64,000 nt of DNA from Halieaceae bacterium (GCA_902623175.1 CACNSR010000007.1:45636-109635), one strand, 5' to 3'; counted from the stretch's first letter, positions 8,956-20,359 are shown. Numbers and translations: made by a program. Notes: generated by a model from the letters alone, not told the origin.

Positions 8956-10050
8956 ATGAATATCTTCCGCGTAGGCGGCGCCGTCCGCGACAGGCTTCTG
9001 GGTTACCCGCACCACGAAACCGACTGGTTGGTAGTTGGCAGTACGCCCGAAGAAATGATCAAAAATGGCTTTACTCAGGTGGGAAGGGACTTCCCCGTAT
9101 TCCTGCACCCCGAGTCCAAAGAGGAATACGCGCTGGCGCGCACTGAACGCAAATCAGGGCCTGGCTATCGTGGGTTCGTGGTGCGAGCCGATCCCTCGGT
9201 CACGCTTGAGGAGGATCTGGAACGGCGTGATCTGACGATTAACGCCATGGCCATCGATGAAGCCGGCACGGTGATTGATCCATACGGGGGACAATCTGAT
9301 CTTGAAGCCAAAATCCTGCGCCACGTCTCACCGCACTTTGTCGAGGATCCGCTGCGAGTGCTGCGCGCAGCTCGATTTGCCGCACGCTACCGCCACCTCG
9401 GCTTCACGGTCGCCACAGAAACCGTTGCCCTAATGGCGGAGATCGTGGATGCCGGCGAGCTGACGCACCTCTCCACCGAACGAATTTGGGTTGAAACTGA
9501 GAAAGCCTTAGGCGAGCGGCACCCAGAGGTCTACTGGCAGGTACTGGCGGACTGCGGCGCAGTGGCGGTGCTCCTCCCAGAGCTGGCTGTGTCTCACGGC
9601 ATTTCCGCATTGAGCCGAGCCGCACCGCACACCGGCCGCACCGATTGCCGCTGGGCAGCTCTACTGGCTGATTTGCCTGAGCGCCGGGCCCAAGAAGCCA
9701 GCGAGCGACTCAAAGCGCCAAACGCCTTTTCGCTATTGGCCACTCGGATCAGTGGCGGACGTTCCAGCGTTAAAACCGCGCTCAAGGATGCCACCGAGTG
9801 CATGGCCTTATTGAAGTTACTAGACGGGTTGCGCCGAGACGAACCCTTCGAGGGCTTTTGCGAGACCCTTGTCGCGCTGGAGCAGCACTCAGCCGATGCA
9901 CATAGCGCCGTCGACTTATTGCGGAGTGCACGCGATGCGACGCAACAAGTAAAAGCGGCAGACTTTGTCGACCAAGGACTGACGGGGCCCGAGCTAGGCG
10001 CGGCAATTCACGCGGCGCAAATCGAGCGTATTGCCGGGCTACTCGACTAA
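8956..10050 (+). CDS. cca: CCA tRNA nucleotidyltransferase with degenerate HD region
   Basis: 364 aa class II CCA-adding enzyme. [13 protein letters not shown] at 4-16, [10 protein letters not shown] (GxD/DxD-like metal site), [10 protein letters not shown] near 96 and [15 protein letters not shown] near 136 are the head and neck motifs of bacterial Cca. Compared with the roughly 412-residue E. coli enzyme, the region after residue 210 is short. Where the HD phosphohydrolase would carry its HD pair it reads [13 protein letters not shown], so the metal-binding His/Asp appear lost. CCA addition should be intact; the tail phosphatase/phosphodiesterase activities are probably absent. It converges with folB. 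Confidence 0.93.
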   Translation: MNIFRVGGAVRDRLLGYPHHETDWLVVGSTPEEMIKNGFTQVGRDFPVFLHPESKEEYALARTERKSGPGYRGFVVRADPSVTLEEDLERRDLTINAMAIDEAGTVIDPYGGQSDLEAKILRHVSPHFVEDPLRVLRAARFAARYRHLGFTVATETVALMAEIVDAGELTHLSTERIWVETEKALGERHPEVYWQVLADCGAVAVLLPELAVSHGISALSRAAPHTGRTDCRWAALLADLPERRAQEASERLKAPNAFSLLATRISGGRSSVKTALKDATECMALLKLLDGLRRDEPFEGFCETLVALEQHSADAHSAVDLLRSARDATQQVKAADFVDQGLTGPELGAAIHAAQIERIAGLLD

Positions 10051-10224
10051 TCGCTCCAGCTCCTGGTTGAGTGACGCGGGCTGATACCAACACGTCAGTT
10101 TCAGAATCGATTTTTTGGCAACTCGTCGCGGAGGGGCTTGCGGAGCACACTCAGCAGGCCGCAATGCTGAAAAACCTCGAGCGGGTGTCGGGTGACTGCC
10201 CGCATCACGGGGCGAAGCTGGTCA

Positions 10225-10575
10225 CTAGGGCCGATCAATCACCACGCCGACTCCCTCCGCCTCCGCCACTGCACCGGGCTTGGTAATCGTCATGCGAAGA
10301 CGTTCGATCGAAAACTCCGCCAACACGATGGCTGCCAAGTGCTCCGCCAACGCCTCGAGCAACTGAAAACGCGATTCATCGCACACATCAATCACGCGCC
10401 GCGAAATCGCTGCGTAATCCAAAGCGTCTTCCAAGGCATCGGTTTGCGACGCTCGCGTGAAGTCTGCTTTGAGTTCAAGATCGATCACCAGCGTCTGGCG
10501 AATATCGCGCTCCCAGTCATAACAGCCAATAACGGAGGCCGCATTAAGACCTTTAACAAAGACGGTATCGGTCAT
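10225..10575 (-). CDS. folB: Dihydroneopterin aldolase
   Basis: 116 aa from [17 protein letters not shown] at 10575, whose ATG overlaps the tsaD stop. The pattern VKGL..A.[13 protein letters not shown] and [17 protein letters not shown] matches FolB, which cleaves 7,8-dihydroneopterin to 6-hydroxymethyl-dihydropterin in folate synthesis and may also epimerise. It is translationally coupled to tsaD. The usual neighbours plsY (upstream) and folK (downstream) are not here; the 174 bases to cca contain no gene I can support. Confidence 0.92.
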   Translation of the reverse strand: MTDTVFVKGLNAASVIGCYDWERDIRQTLVIDLELKADFTRASQTDALEDALDYAAISRRVIDVCDESRFQLLEALAEHLAAIVLAEFSIERLRMTITKPGAVAEAEGVGVVIDRP

Positions 10576-11621
10576 GCCGCCACCTTGGGTGCGGTGAGTT
10601 CGGTCATCGGCCAGCGCGGCCGCACTTCGGCATCTGGAGCATCGCACTCCCCCGCCGCCAATCGGAGCGCGCCCGCGTAAGCAATCATCGCGCCGTTATC
10701 GGTGCAGAGCTTGGGCGCGGGATAAAACACCTCGCAGCGCTCCTTACCCAGCTTTTCTTCCAATGCGGCGCGCAACCGTACGTTGGCGCTCACGCCACCA
10801 GCCATTACCAGCCGGGTCAGATTTTCCTGTTTCAGCGCGCGGCGACACTTAATCACCAACGTGTCCACCACTGCCGCCTCAAAGGCGCGCGCAATATCAG
10901 CTTTATCTCGATCACTTACTTGGCCCTCGACCTCATGGGTGCGCACCGTGGTCAGCGTGTGCGTCTTGAGTCCAGAGAAGCTAAAGTCAAGCCCACCTTG
11001 CTTGACCATGGGCCGCGGGAACTCAAACCGATCGGGGTCGCCCTGCTCCGCAAGCCTTGCCACATGCGGCCCGCCCGGGTAGGGAAGCCCGAGCATTTTA
11101 GCGGTCTTGTCGAAGGCCTCGCCCGCGGCATCATCAAGAGACTCACCCAGCAAAGAATACTGCCCAAGGCCATCTACCCGCACCAACTGGGTATGACCAC
11201 CCGACACCAACAGAGCCACGAAAGGGTACTGTGGTATCGCACCCGCTTCGTGCTGCGCCAACATGGGTGCCAGAAGATGTCCTTCCATATGATGCACACC
11301 CAAGCTGGGCACACCGAGGCCGGCTGCAATAGCTCGCCCCATCGTGGCACCCACCATCAGCGCGCCAACTAGGCCCGGACCCGCGGTATACGCCACGCCC
11401 TCGATATCACCCCGGGCAATGGCGCCGTCGATCAGCACCTGATCAATCAACGGCAGGGTCTTGCGCACGTGGTCGCGGCTGGCCAGTTCGGGCACCACAC
11501 CGCCATACTCGGCATGAATATCCATCTGGGAGTACAGTGCGTCCGCCAACAAACCTCGCTCGGTGTCATATAACGCCACCCCGGTCTCATCACAGCTGGT
11601 TTCTATGCCCAATACCTTCAT
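10572..11621 (-). CDS. tsaD: tRNA N6-threonylcarbamoyladenosine transferase subunit TsaD
   Basis: 349 aa from [19 protein letters not shown] at 11621; a longer open frame upstream has no homology. The ASKHA-fold motifs [13 protein letters not shown] (iron/zinc-binding HxxxH near 111-115), [11 protein letters not shown] and [16 protein letters not shown] are intact. TsaD, with TsaB/TsaE, transfers threonylcarbamoyl to A37 of ANN-decoding tRNAs. It is divergent from rpsU, the standard gammaproteobacterial layout, with the intergenic region carrying the rpsU promoter. Confidence 0.96.
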   Translation of the reverse strand: MKVLGIETSCDETGVALYDTERGLLADALYSQMDIHAEYGGVVPELASRDHVRKTLPLIDQVLIDGAIARGDIEGVAYTAGPGLVGALMVGATMGRAIAAGLGVPSLGVHHMEGHLLAPMLAQHEAGAIPQYPFVALLVSGGHTQLVRVDGLGQYSLLGESLDDAAGEAFDKTAKMLGLPYPGGPHVARLAEQGDPDRFEFPRPMVKQGGLDFSFSGLKTHTLTTVRTHEVEGQVSDRDKADIARAFEAAVVDTLVIKCRRALKQENLTRLVMAGGVSANVRLRAALEEKLGKERCEVFYPAPKLCTDNGAMIAYAGALRLAAGECDAPDAEVRPRWPMTELTAPKVAA

Positions 11622-11788
11622 GACATCGCTCTGTATCGATTTACTTCCGCATCCACCGATCTCAACCGGCCAGCTTTGGATGTTAGTGCCTAGCGCAGGC
11701 CATTTCTGGCCCTGCAGACCGCTGACCCCGACCGCAAATGTCTCTGAATACCCCAGAAGGATGGCAAAAACTAACATGTCCCATCGCT

Positions 11789-11817
11789 TTGCAAAATAAT
11801 GGCTTCGCGCCTATACT
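11789..11817 (+). promoter_or_regulatory. sigma-70 promoter of rpsU-dnaG-rpoD operon
   Basis: TTGCAA at 11789-11794, a 17-base spacer, then TATACT at 11812-11817. This is a near-consensus sigma-70 promoter, about 64 bases upstream of the rpsU ATG. Its position matches the known main promoter of the macromolecular synthesis operon. Confidence 0.75.
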
Positions 11818-11880
11818 GCGCGCCCTCAAAACGGGTCCGCGTTATTTCGCGCGGATTGCTCATAGTTACAGGACAGATAA

Positions 11881-12096
11881 ATGCCTTCCATTAAGGTTAA
11901 AGAAAACGAGCCCTTTGACGTCGCCTTGCGTCGCTTCAAGCGCTCTTGCGAGAAAGCCGGCCTTATCGCCGAGGTTCGCAAGCGAGAGCATTACGAGAAG
12001 CCGACCACGATTCGCAAGCGCGCCGCAGCTGCCGCGGTTAAGCGCCACGCCAAAAAGGTGTCACGCGAAAACCGCAAACGTCAGCGTCTCTATTAA
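11881..12096 (+). CDS. rpsU: 30S ribosomal protein S21
   Basis: 71 aa, the standard length. [21 protein letters not shown] and the Arg/Lys-rich tail ending [10 protein letters not shown] are diagnostic of bS21, which binds near the 3' end of 16S rRNA at the platform and is needed for initiation. It is the first gene of the rpsU-dnaG-rpoD operon and is preceded by AGGACAGATAA, a usable Shine-Dalgarno. Confidence 0.98.
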   Translation: MPSIKVKENEPFDVALRRFKRSCEKAGLIAEVRKREHYEKPTTIRKRAAAAAVKRHAKKVSRENRKRQRLY

Positions 12097-12100
12097 TCTT

Positions 12101-12125
12101 GCGGGCGCCCCACCACACCGCCCGC
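12101..12125 (+). terminator. GC hairpin in the rpsU-GatB/YqeY gap (attenuator or processing site)
   Basis: GCGGGCG at 12101-12107 pairs perfectly with CGCCCGC at 12119-12125 around an 11-base loop. No U-run follows, so it is not a classical intrinsic terminator. In E. coli a partial terminator between rpsU and dnaG reduces downstream expression; this hairpin is in the equivalent place and may act similarly or stabilise the rpsU message. Confidence 0.45.
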
Positions 12126-12138
12126 CTCTCCGCTCCCC

Positions 12139-12597
12139 ATGAGTGAGACCCTTTCCCTAGTCGAACAAGTCAAAGCAGCTATGAAAGCTGCAATGAAAGC
12201 TCGCGAAAAAGAAACCCTCTCTACCATTCGCTTAATTCAGGCGGAATTTAAACGTGTTGAAATCGACGAGCGTATTGAGATCGATGACGCCCGCGCGGTC
12301 GCGATCATGGACAAAATGGTAAAGCAGCGCCGCGATTCTTCCTTGCAGTATCGCGACGCGGACCGCCCAGAGCTGGCTGATGTGGAGGATGCCGAGATTG
12401 CGATCATCCAAACCTTCCTGCCTGCTCAGCTCTCTGCTGAAGAAATCGACGCCCTCATCGACGAGGCGCTCGTTGGTATCGATGCGGAAGGCATGGCCGC
12501 CATGGGCCCCTTGATGGGCAAGCTTAAGCCCAAGCTTCAGGGCCGTGCGGATATGGGCAAAGTCTCACAGCGCGTGAAGGCCAAACTCGGCGCCTAA
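12139..12597 (+). CDS. GatB/YqeY domain protein
   Basis: 152 aa. LVEQVKAAMKAAMKAREKE, RLIQAEFKRVEIDER, MVKQRRDSSLQYRDADRPELADVEDAEIAII and the C-terminal MGPLMGKLKPKLQGRADMGKVSQRVKAKL match the YqeY family, related to the tRNA-binding tail of the GatB amidotransferase subunit. It lies between rpsU and dnaG, as in Pseudomonas. Its role is not well established; an effect on tRNA-dependent amidation is inferred from the domain only. Confidence 0.93.
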   Translation: MSETLSLVEQVKAAMKAAMKAREKETLSTIRLIQAEFKRVEIDERIEIDDARAVAIMDKMVKQRRDSSLQYRDADRPELADVEDAEIAIIQTFLPAQLSAEEIDALIDEALVGIDAEGMAAMGPLMGKLKPKLQGRADMGKVSQRVKAKLGA

Positions 12598-12734
12598 TGC
12601 GCTGCCCGCCAGATCAACGCGGGCCGCACGGATCTTAGAGCGCTTGCCCTCCCCCAGTGAGCGGGTCACACTGCTCCATACGAGCATTGCACCAACCGAC
12701 TAACCGAACGGGCTGCCAACCGCACTGCTCGTGA

Positions 12735-14618
12735 ATGAGCGACTCCGACGACCAGACCGTGGCACGACTCCCGCAAGCTTTTATCGATGATCTACTGGAT
12801 CGCCTCGATATCGTTGAGGTTATCGATCGCCGCGTAAAGCTTAAGAAGGCTGGCAAAAACTACAGCGCCTGCTGCCCGTTCCACGACGAGAAAACCCCCT
12901 CTTTCTCGGTAAATCCGGAGCGCCAGTTCTACTACTGCTTTGGCTGTGGCGCCGGGGGCAATGCCATCGGATTCGTGATGGACTACGAGCGGCAAGATTT
13001 TCGCGAGGCCGTGGAAGGCCTGGCGCAAACCGTTGGTCTAGAAGTGCCCAAAGACGATCCCCGCGGCGGCCGTGAACCGCCGAAGGATCAAAACAAGCCA
13101 CTCTATGAGACGCTCGAGCGCTCTAGCAAGTTCTATGAGCACGCGCTGCGGCAACACAGCGAACGCCACAAGGTCGTCAACTATTTAAAAGGTCGGGGTC
13201 TTACTGGCGAAATCGCCCGGGATTTTCGTATTGGCTTTGCGCCGGAGGGCTGGGACAACCTGATGCAAGCCAATGGCGGTGACGAAGCCTCACAGGATTT
13301 GCTCATGCGCTCGGGGATGCTAGTGAAAAACGACAAAGGCCGCACCTATGATCGCTTTCGCGAGCGCGTGATGTTCCCCATACTAGACCAGCGCGGCCGA
13401 GTGATTGCCTTTGGCGGCCGTGTGCTGGGTGACGACAAGCCCAAGTACTTAAATTCTCCCGAAACCCCGGTATTCCAAAAATCACGCGAGCTATACGGTC
13501 TGTGGCAGGCGCGCAAACATCCGCGCCGAATCGAGCGCATTGTGGTCGTCGAGGGCTATATGGATGTGATCGCGCTAGCGCAGCACGGCATCCCCTACGC
13601 TGTCGCCACGCTGGGCACCTCCACCAGCGAGACCCACCTCGAGCGGCTGTTCCGCATCGTGCCCGAGGTCGTGTTCTGCTTTGATGGGGATGATGCCGGC
13701 CGAAAGGCCGCTTTTCGCGGACTTGAGGCCACACTGCCCGCTATGCAGGACGGGCGTCAGGCAAAGTTCTTGTTTTTACCTGAAGGTGAAGACCCCGACA
13801 CCGTGGTGCGCGCCAAGGGCAAGGCCTTCCTCGAGAATCTGTTTGACCACGCAGACCCGCTGGAGACGTTTTTGTTCAAGCACCTGGCGGAGGGGCTAGA
13901 CCTCGAAAGCATGGATGGTCGAGCGCGCTTCTCTAAACTCGCCGTACCACATCTACATCGATTGCCCGAGGGAGTTTTCAAAACGCTGATGTATCAGGCG
14001 CTGGCGGAAAAAACCGGCATCGACGTCGACAGCCTTAAGCGATTGCAGCCGCCGCCAGCACCCCGCCCAAAACCCGGCGCGGTAGCGGACGCATCTGCCC
14101 AAGACGGGCCGCCACCGACAGACCCGGAGGAGCCGCCCCCCGAAGACATCATGCCCATTGAAGGGCCCATAGTGGCAAGTCTCTCGCCCAGCTCTATCAA
14201 TCCAATTCACCGACTGCTCGGACTGCTTGTGCTAAAACCCGCGATGGTAGAGCATATTCCCGATGCGTTGCTGGTCACGGAAGGTAGCCCCGATGCGGTG
14301 CTGCTATCTGAAGTGGTCGCCCATATCCGCAAATATCCCGATGTCACGACCGCGGCGCTGCTGGGGTTCTGGTTTGGCACGCCCGAAGGCGACTTTCTCA
14401 ATGCGCTAGCGGGCCGGGAAACCGTGGAAGAAGACGCTGGCCTGGAAGCGCTCTGCACCGCTTTGGTGGAAAAACTTAGCCGGCACCCCGCACTCGACGC
14501 TGCGAGGCAACGATTCGAAGCCCTAAAGCGGAAGCCCTATGTCGAATTGACCGCGGAAGAGAAAAAAACGCTTTTGACGCTCACGCAGGAAATCCGGGCG
14601 CTCTCTGGCCGGAGCTGA
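12735..14618 (+). CDS. dnaG: DNA primase
   Basis: 627 aa. The CHC2 zinc ribbon is visible (C47, H50, C68, C71 in CCPFH and YYCFGCGAGG), followed by the RNA polymerase domain with the TOPRIM motif VVVEGYMDVIAL, the FCFDGDDAGRKAA metal-binding stretch and the EGEDPD motif. A Pro-rich linker (about residues 435-475) leads into the DnaB-binding C-terminal domain. It makes RNA primers at replication forks. It is the middle gene of the macromolecular synthesis operon, 137 bases after the GatB/YqeY gene. Confidence 0.98.
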   Translation: MSDSDDQTVARLPQAFIDDLLDRLDIVEVIDRRVKLKKAGKNYSACCPFHDEKTPSFSVNPERQFYYCFGCGAGGNAIGFVMDYERQDFREAVEGLAQTVGLEVPKDDPRGGREPPKDQNKPLYETLERSSKFYEHALRQHSERHKVVNYLKGRGLTGEIARDFRIGFAPEGWDNLMQANGGDEASQDLLMRSGMLVKNDKGRTYDRFRERVMFPILDQRGRVIAFGGRVLGDDKPKYLNSPETPVFQKSRELYGLWQARKHPRRIERIVVVEGYMDVIALAQHGIPYAVATLGTSTSETHLERLFRIVPEVVFCFDGDDAGRKAAFRGLEATLPAMQDGRQAKFLFLPEGEDPDTVVRAKGKAFLENLFDHADPLETFLFKHLAEGLDLESMDGRARFSKLAVPHLHRLPEGVFKTLMYQALAEKTGIDVDSLKRLQPPPAPRPKPGAVADASAQDGPPPTDPEEPPPEDIMPIEGPIVASLSPSSINPIHRLLGLLVLKPAMVEHIPDALLVTEGSPDAVLLSEVVAHIRKYPDVTTAALLGFWFGTPEGDFLNALAGRETVEEDAGLEALCTALVEKLSRHPALDAARQRFEALKRKPYVELTAEEKKTLLTLTQEIRALSGRS

Positions 14619-14770
14619 CTTAATAGCATTACGACAGGATACGTGAGCCTACATTTAGCTGAGAGCCTTGAACTTCTGCCGCAATGCGCGACATCGCCAA
14701 CCCTGTGATTCCGCAGCAAATATTGGCTTTGGAGCTGAGCACTAGGGATAGCATTTTCCCGCTTATGGCA

Positions 14771-14800
14771 TTGGTGCTCAGGGGCCGAAGCCGTTATACT
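14771..14800 (+). promoter_or_regulatory. putative sigma-70 promoter of rpoD
   Basis: TTGGTG at 14771-14776, an 18-base spacer and TATACT at 14795-14800, lying 39 bases upstream of the rpoD ATG in the 220-base gap after dnaG. It would allow rpoD expression independent of the rpsU promoter. Confidence 0.6.
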
Positions 14801-14838
14801 CGCCGACCTTTTTTATACCTCATCATCGCAGGCTTCGT

Positions 14839-16653
<1,815 letters not shown>

Positions 16654-16666
16654 ACGACCGCTCAGC

Positions 16667-17347
16667 ATGCGCCGCCTCGCCATACTGCTCCCCCTACTCG
16701 GGTGCCTAAGCGGTTGTGGCGGCGATTCAACCGATTCCCCTTCCACGTTGAGCGCCATAACGGTGGCGCTCTCCGGCTCGCCCAGCGCACAGATCTGGCA
16801 GGGACAGTGCGCCGCCTGCCATGGCGCGGCGGGTGAAGGCAACCGGGCACTCGGTGCGCCAGCGCTTACGCAGCCCTCTACTGATTATCTCGCCCGGCAG
16901 CTCCGCCACTTTGTGAGTGGCGTGCGTGGCGCGCACCCCGACGATGACGCCGGCAAGAGAATGGCACTGAGCGTAGCGAATTTAAGTGAGCGTGATATTC
17001 CAGACCTTGCTGCGTTGATCGCAACCGAGTTGCCCCCCGCCCAACCGGCCACTGCGATCACCGGCGACGCGGCCCGAGGTGAAGACTACTACGTCAATAT
17101 ATGCAGCGCCTGCCATAGCGGTAACGGTCAAGGCAACGACGCACTCGGCGCGCCATCACTGGCGGGCCTGAATGACTGGTACCTGAAGTCGTCATACCAG
17201 AGCTACCTTGACGGGGTTCGCGGCACCCACCCCGACGATTTCTACGGGGCACAGATGGCGCGGCTTGCGCCCGCGCTAGCCAAAGGTGACGATATCGATG
17301 ATGTCATCGCTTTTATCACTACGTTACCGCCCCGCCGAGCGCCCTAG
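16667..17347 (+). CDS. Diheme c-type cytochrome lipoprotein (c4-like)
   Basis: 226 aa. A lipobox LSGC at residues 14-17 predicts an outer- or inner-membrane lipoprotein facing the periplasm. Two class I cytochrome c modules follow, with heme motifs CAACH (48-52) and CSACH (146-150), each with an AxG(E/Q)GN..LGAP motif after it. The repeated SGVRG.HPDD / DGVRGTHPDD segments show the two domains arose by duplication. It overlaps the start region of the peroxidase gene downstream, suggesting an electron-carrier partner for it. Physiological donor and acceptor are unknown. Confidence 0.85.
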   Translation: MRRLAILLPLLGCLSGCGGDSTDSPSTLSAITVALSGSPSAQIWQGQCAACHGAAGEGNRALGAPALTQPSTDYLARQLRHFVSGVRGAHPDDDAGKRMALSVANLSERDIPDLAALIATELPPAQPATAITGDAARGEDYYVNICSACHSGNGQGNDALGAPSLAGLNDWYLKSSYQSYLDGVRGTHPDDFYGAQMARLAPALAKGDDIDDVIAFITTLPPRRAP

Positions 17348-17369
17348 TTTCTTTACAGTGGCGCGCATG

Positions 17370-18599
17370 ATGCGTTCTCCTATCAAGCAAGCAAAAGCCG
17401 CGATATTTCGCCCACTCGCACTCTCGCTATTAGCCAGCCTGTTAGTCCCGTTGACCGTGAGAGGGGAATCACCAGCCGACTCTGGATTCCACCTCACACA
17501 CACCTGCCCCGCCTCTTTTGAGCTACGGGACGGCGGCTGCGTGCTGCGCAATCGTTATAAAAAGTACCGATCGCTCCGCGATGCGGGGGTCGGCGGCCTA
17601 AAAACCGGTCTGCCACAACTTCGCGAGGGGTTTACTCCGCAACAGATCGATCTTGGGCGCTACTTGTTTTTCGACCCTGTGCTCTCGGCGCATGGCTCAG
17701 TATCCTGCGCCAGCTGTCATGATCCGGCACAGGGGTTTGCCGATGGGCGTGCCCAAGCAGTAGGCATCGACGGACAAACCCTCCCCCGCTCCGCACCGAG
17801 TTTATGGAACATCGGTTTCTTTTCGACGCTGCTATGGGACGGCTCAAAGAATAGCCTCGAGGAACAAATGCAGGGCCCGCTGTACTCTCCCTTCGAGATG
17901 GGCAACACTCCCGCGCAACTCCTTGAAACACTGAACGGCAACCACATCTACCGCGCGCTGTTTGAGCAGGCATTTGGCACGACCACCATCGCGCTGGATC
18001 AGGTCTATACCGCCGTTACAGCCTTTGAGAGCTCGCTGATATCACTGAACAGCCGCTACGACCTGTACGCCCACGGTTATCACGCGGCGCTAAATGAAGA
18101 AGAGATCTCGGGGCTCAACGTATTTCGCTCGTTTGTTGCCCGATGCGCCGAGTGCCATACACCGCCGTTATTCTCCAACCAACAGCTGGCGGTGCTGGGT
18201 GTGGCCGACGCACCAGGCGAGATCATGGACCTCGGGGCCGAGGCCATCACTGGAAATGCCAGCCAGCGCGGCGCGTTCCGCGTTCCCAGCCTGCGCAATA
18301 TCACTCGCACTGCCCCATACATGCACCGTGGCCAGAAAGCAACGCTGGAAGACGCTGCGCGTTTTTACACCGGCGGCAGGGGCCACGAAGTGCCCGAGGG
18401 CGAGTCACTGATGATTCACTGGCACATTTGGGAGCCGCAGCTGACCGACCGCGAGATACAGCTACTGGCCACGTTTATGGGGGCGCTCACAGATGAGGCC
18501 TTTATGCCCGAGATTCCGACCGCGGTGCCCTCCGGATTGCCCGTCACACAGGCTCGCCAATTCGCCTCGGGCAATGACGTTGGCTTTGGTGCACAATAA
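17370..18599 (+). CDS. MauG/CcpA-family diheme cytochrome c peroxidase-like protein
   Basis: About 409 aa from an ATG at 17370 (another ATG sits at 17367); an in-frame extension to 17286 overlaps the previous gene and lacks a signal peptide. The N-terminus IFRPLALSLLASLLVPLTVRGES is an export signal. Two CxxCH heme sites occur, CASCHDP (about 113-117) and CAECHTPP (about 259-263), with the family motifs LGRYLFFDPVLS, PSLWN and RGAFRVPSLRNITRTAPYMHRG. Such proteins reduce peroxide or carry out MauG-like oxidative protein modification in the periplasm. A short Cys-containing stretch after the signal (HTCPASFELRDGGC) is atypical. Confidence 0.85.
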   Translation: MRSPIKQAKAAIFRPLALSLLASLLVPLTVRGESPADSGFHLTHTCPASFELRDGGCVLRNRYKKYRSLRDAGVGGLKTGLPQLREGFTPQQIDLGRYLFFDPVLSAHGSVSCASCHDPAQGFADGRAQAVGIDGQTLPRSAPSLWNIGFFSTLLWDGSKNSLEEQMQGPLYSPFEMGNTPAQLLETLNGNHIYRALFEQAFGTTTIALDQVYTAVTAFESSLISLNSRYDLYAHGYHAALNEEEISGLNVFRSFVARCAECHTPPLFSNQQLAVLGVADAPGEIMDLGAEAITGNASQRGAFRVPSLRNITRTAPYMHRGQKATLEDAARFYTGGRGHEVPEGESLMIHWHIWEPQLTDREIQLLATFMGALTDEAFMPEIPTAVPSGLPVTQARQFASGNDVGFGAQ

Positions 18600-18738
18600 A
18601 AAGATAGGAATCAGCCCACACAATAAACAGCCGATAGCTGACACAGGCAGTTAGCGGGATCGGTCGCTGAAGGAAGGTATGGGACTAAAACGCCAAAAAC
18701 GGCGGGCCCTTACAAACAGCCCATTTGGGGGGCAAACA

Positions 18739-20199
18739 ATGATCAATTTAACGACGAACTCACTTTATCGCGCAGGTGCCTCCGCGCTGACACTGTGGTT
18801 AGCGACTTTTGGAGCTCAGGCGGCCATCATTGAGGTGCGTGAAGGCGAGCGCATTCAGGATGCGGTCAATCAAGCCGCGCCAGGCGATGAGATTCTCGTC
18901 TACCCCGGGCTCTACAGCGAGACAGTCTACGTCGACAAAGACGACATCACCTTGCGCGGGGTCGTTGAAGGCGGCAACTGGCCCCACCTCGACGGCAACA
19001 AGCAGCTTAACGACGCCATTTTGTATTCCGGAAACGGCTTCTCGGTGGAGTGGTTCAAAATTACTCACTACAAAGGCAACGCCATAATGGGCCAGGCGGG
19101 GAATAATTTTTCCATCCGCAATAACTGGGTCATTGACTCGGGTGTGTATGGCATTTTCCCGGAGTTTGGTGAAAACGGACTGATTGAAAACAACATCCTC
19201 TCGGGCATCGAGGATGCAGCGATTTATGTCGGCATGAGCGACTACATCGACGTGCGCAACAATCAGGTATTCGATAGCGTCGCCGGCATCGAGATCGAAA
19301 ACAGCCGCCACGTGTTGGTCGAAGGCAATCTCGCCAAAAACAACACCGGCGGCATTCTGGTGTTCATCACTCCAGGCCTCCCGATCAAGAGCTCCTACGA
19401 TGCGATCATTCGGCGCAACTTTGTACTCGACAACAACACCCCGAACTTTGGCATCCCGGGCTCATTGGTTTCGCAGATTCCAGCGGGCAGCGGAATTATC
19501 GTGATGTCTGGGGATGAAGTGATCATTGAGGACAACGTGATCACCGGTAACAACAACGCGGGGATCATCATCACTAGCCAGGACTTCGTGACCGCGATCG
19601 CGACCGACACAGGCTCGGACCCGAACCCGGACGCTGTGCAGATCCGCGATAACGTTATGTTTAATAACGGCGCTTCACCCGAGGGTGAGATGAAGCTCCT
19701 GATGCTCACCAAGTTCTCAACCACCGGGCCCGATATTTTGGCATATCAGGGAGCGACCGCTGCCGAGCGGGGCAGCTGCATCTCCCGTCGCAACGCCTAC
19801 CGCGCCCACGGCGTAGACGATTGGGCGAACTGTGATAGCCCGACAATTCGTGCCACCGATGCCATTGCCGGCCGCGAGCCGAGCGACTCTACCCGCGCTA
19901 TAGCGACTAAAATGCTGTCTGAGCCCGCAGCGCCTAGAGTGATTAATGACGATGCCTCAGGAGCAGAGATTGTTTATCAGGGCATCTGTGCAGGCTGTCA
20001 TGCCTACAACGTGCGGCTGATTGGCCCGCCGACACTGGCCATTCAGGCACAGTATGGAGAAGACGCGGGTAGCATCGCGGCTTACATTGCCAACCCAGAG
20101 AAAAAGCGACCCGACTTTCCGACCATGCCACCGCAAGATCATCTCTCTGAGCCGATGCGACAGCTGGTCGCAAAGTACATGCTGACGTTAACAAACTGA
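18739..20199 (+). CDS. Secreted right-handed beta-helix protein with C-terminal cytochrome c domain
   Basis: 486 aa from the ATG at 18739, preceded by GGGGGG; the 60-base upstream extension lacks an RBS. A signal peptide (to about AQA, residue 28) is followed by a parallel beta-helix with regular NN/ID/EN turn motifs (IRNNWVIDSG, IENNILSGIED, VRNNQVFDS, IEDNVITGNNN), resembling the TIGR03805 family. After about residue 390 there is a monoheme cytochrome c module with CAGCH at 417-421 and the axial-Met motif FPTMPP. Third gene of the cytochrome cluster. The beta-helix may bind a polymer or glycan substrate to be oxidised; function is unknown. Confidence 0.8.
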   Translation: MINLTTNSLYRAGASALTLWLATFGAQAAIIEVREGERIQDAVNQAAPGDEILVYPGLYSETVYVDKDDITLRGVVEGGNWPHLDGNKQLNDAILYSGNGFSVEWFKITHYKGNAIMGQAGNNFSIRNNWVIDSGVYGIFPEFGENGLIENNILSGIEDAAIYVGMSDYIDVRNNQVFDSVAGIEIENSRHVLVEGNLAKNNTGGILVFITPGLPIKSSYDAIIRRNFVLDNNTPNFGIPGSLVSQIPAGSGIIVMSGDEVIIEDNVITGNNNAGIIITSQDFVTAIATDTGSDPNPDAVQIRDNVMFNNGASPEGEMKLLMLTKFSTTGPDILAYQGATAAERGSCISRRNAYRAHGVDDWANCDSPTIRATDAIAGREPSDSTRAIATKMLSEPAAPRVINDDASGAEIVYQGICAGCHAYNVRLIGPPTLAIQAQYGEDAGSIAAYIANPEKKRPDFPTMPPQDHLSEPMRQLVAKYMLTLTN

Positions 20200-20296
20200 G
20201 CTAGCGTCGGGGCATCTGCATCCGTGCCAAACCTTTTGAATTCGGACGCCTCAGAACCGCCTAAATTGGGGGCAAGTAGCTCACCCGGCACTTTTA

Positions 20297-20313
20297 TGGC
20301 ACTGTGAGTGCCA
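20297..20313. promoter_or_regulatory. 17-base palindrome upstream of haloalkane dehalogenase
   Basis: TGGCACT-gtg-AGTGCCA is a perfect inverted repeat, 46 bases before the dehalogenase ATG. It could bind a dimeric repressor. No regulator gene is adjacent, so the cognate protein is unknown. Confidence 0.4.
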
Positions 20314-20359
20314 ATAGTTATCCAGCAATTTATTGGCCAGCATAGAAAAGAGGTCTGAC

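Noticed and set aside
10051..10224. 71-codon plus frame running into folB (from 10071) and a minus frame after folB.
   Set aside because: Neither has homology, RBS or a match to FolK/PlsY, which one might expect there.
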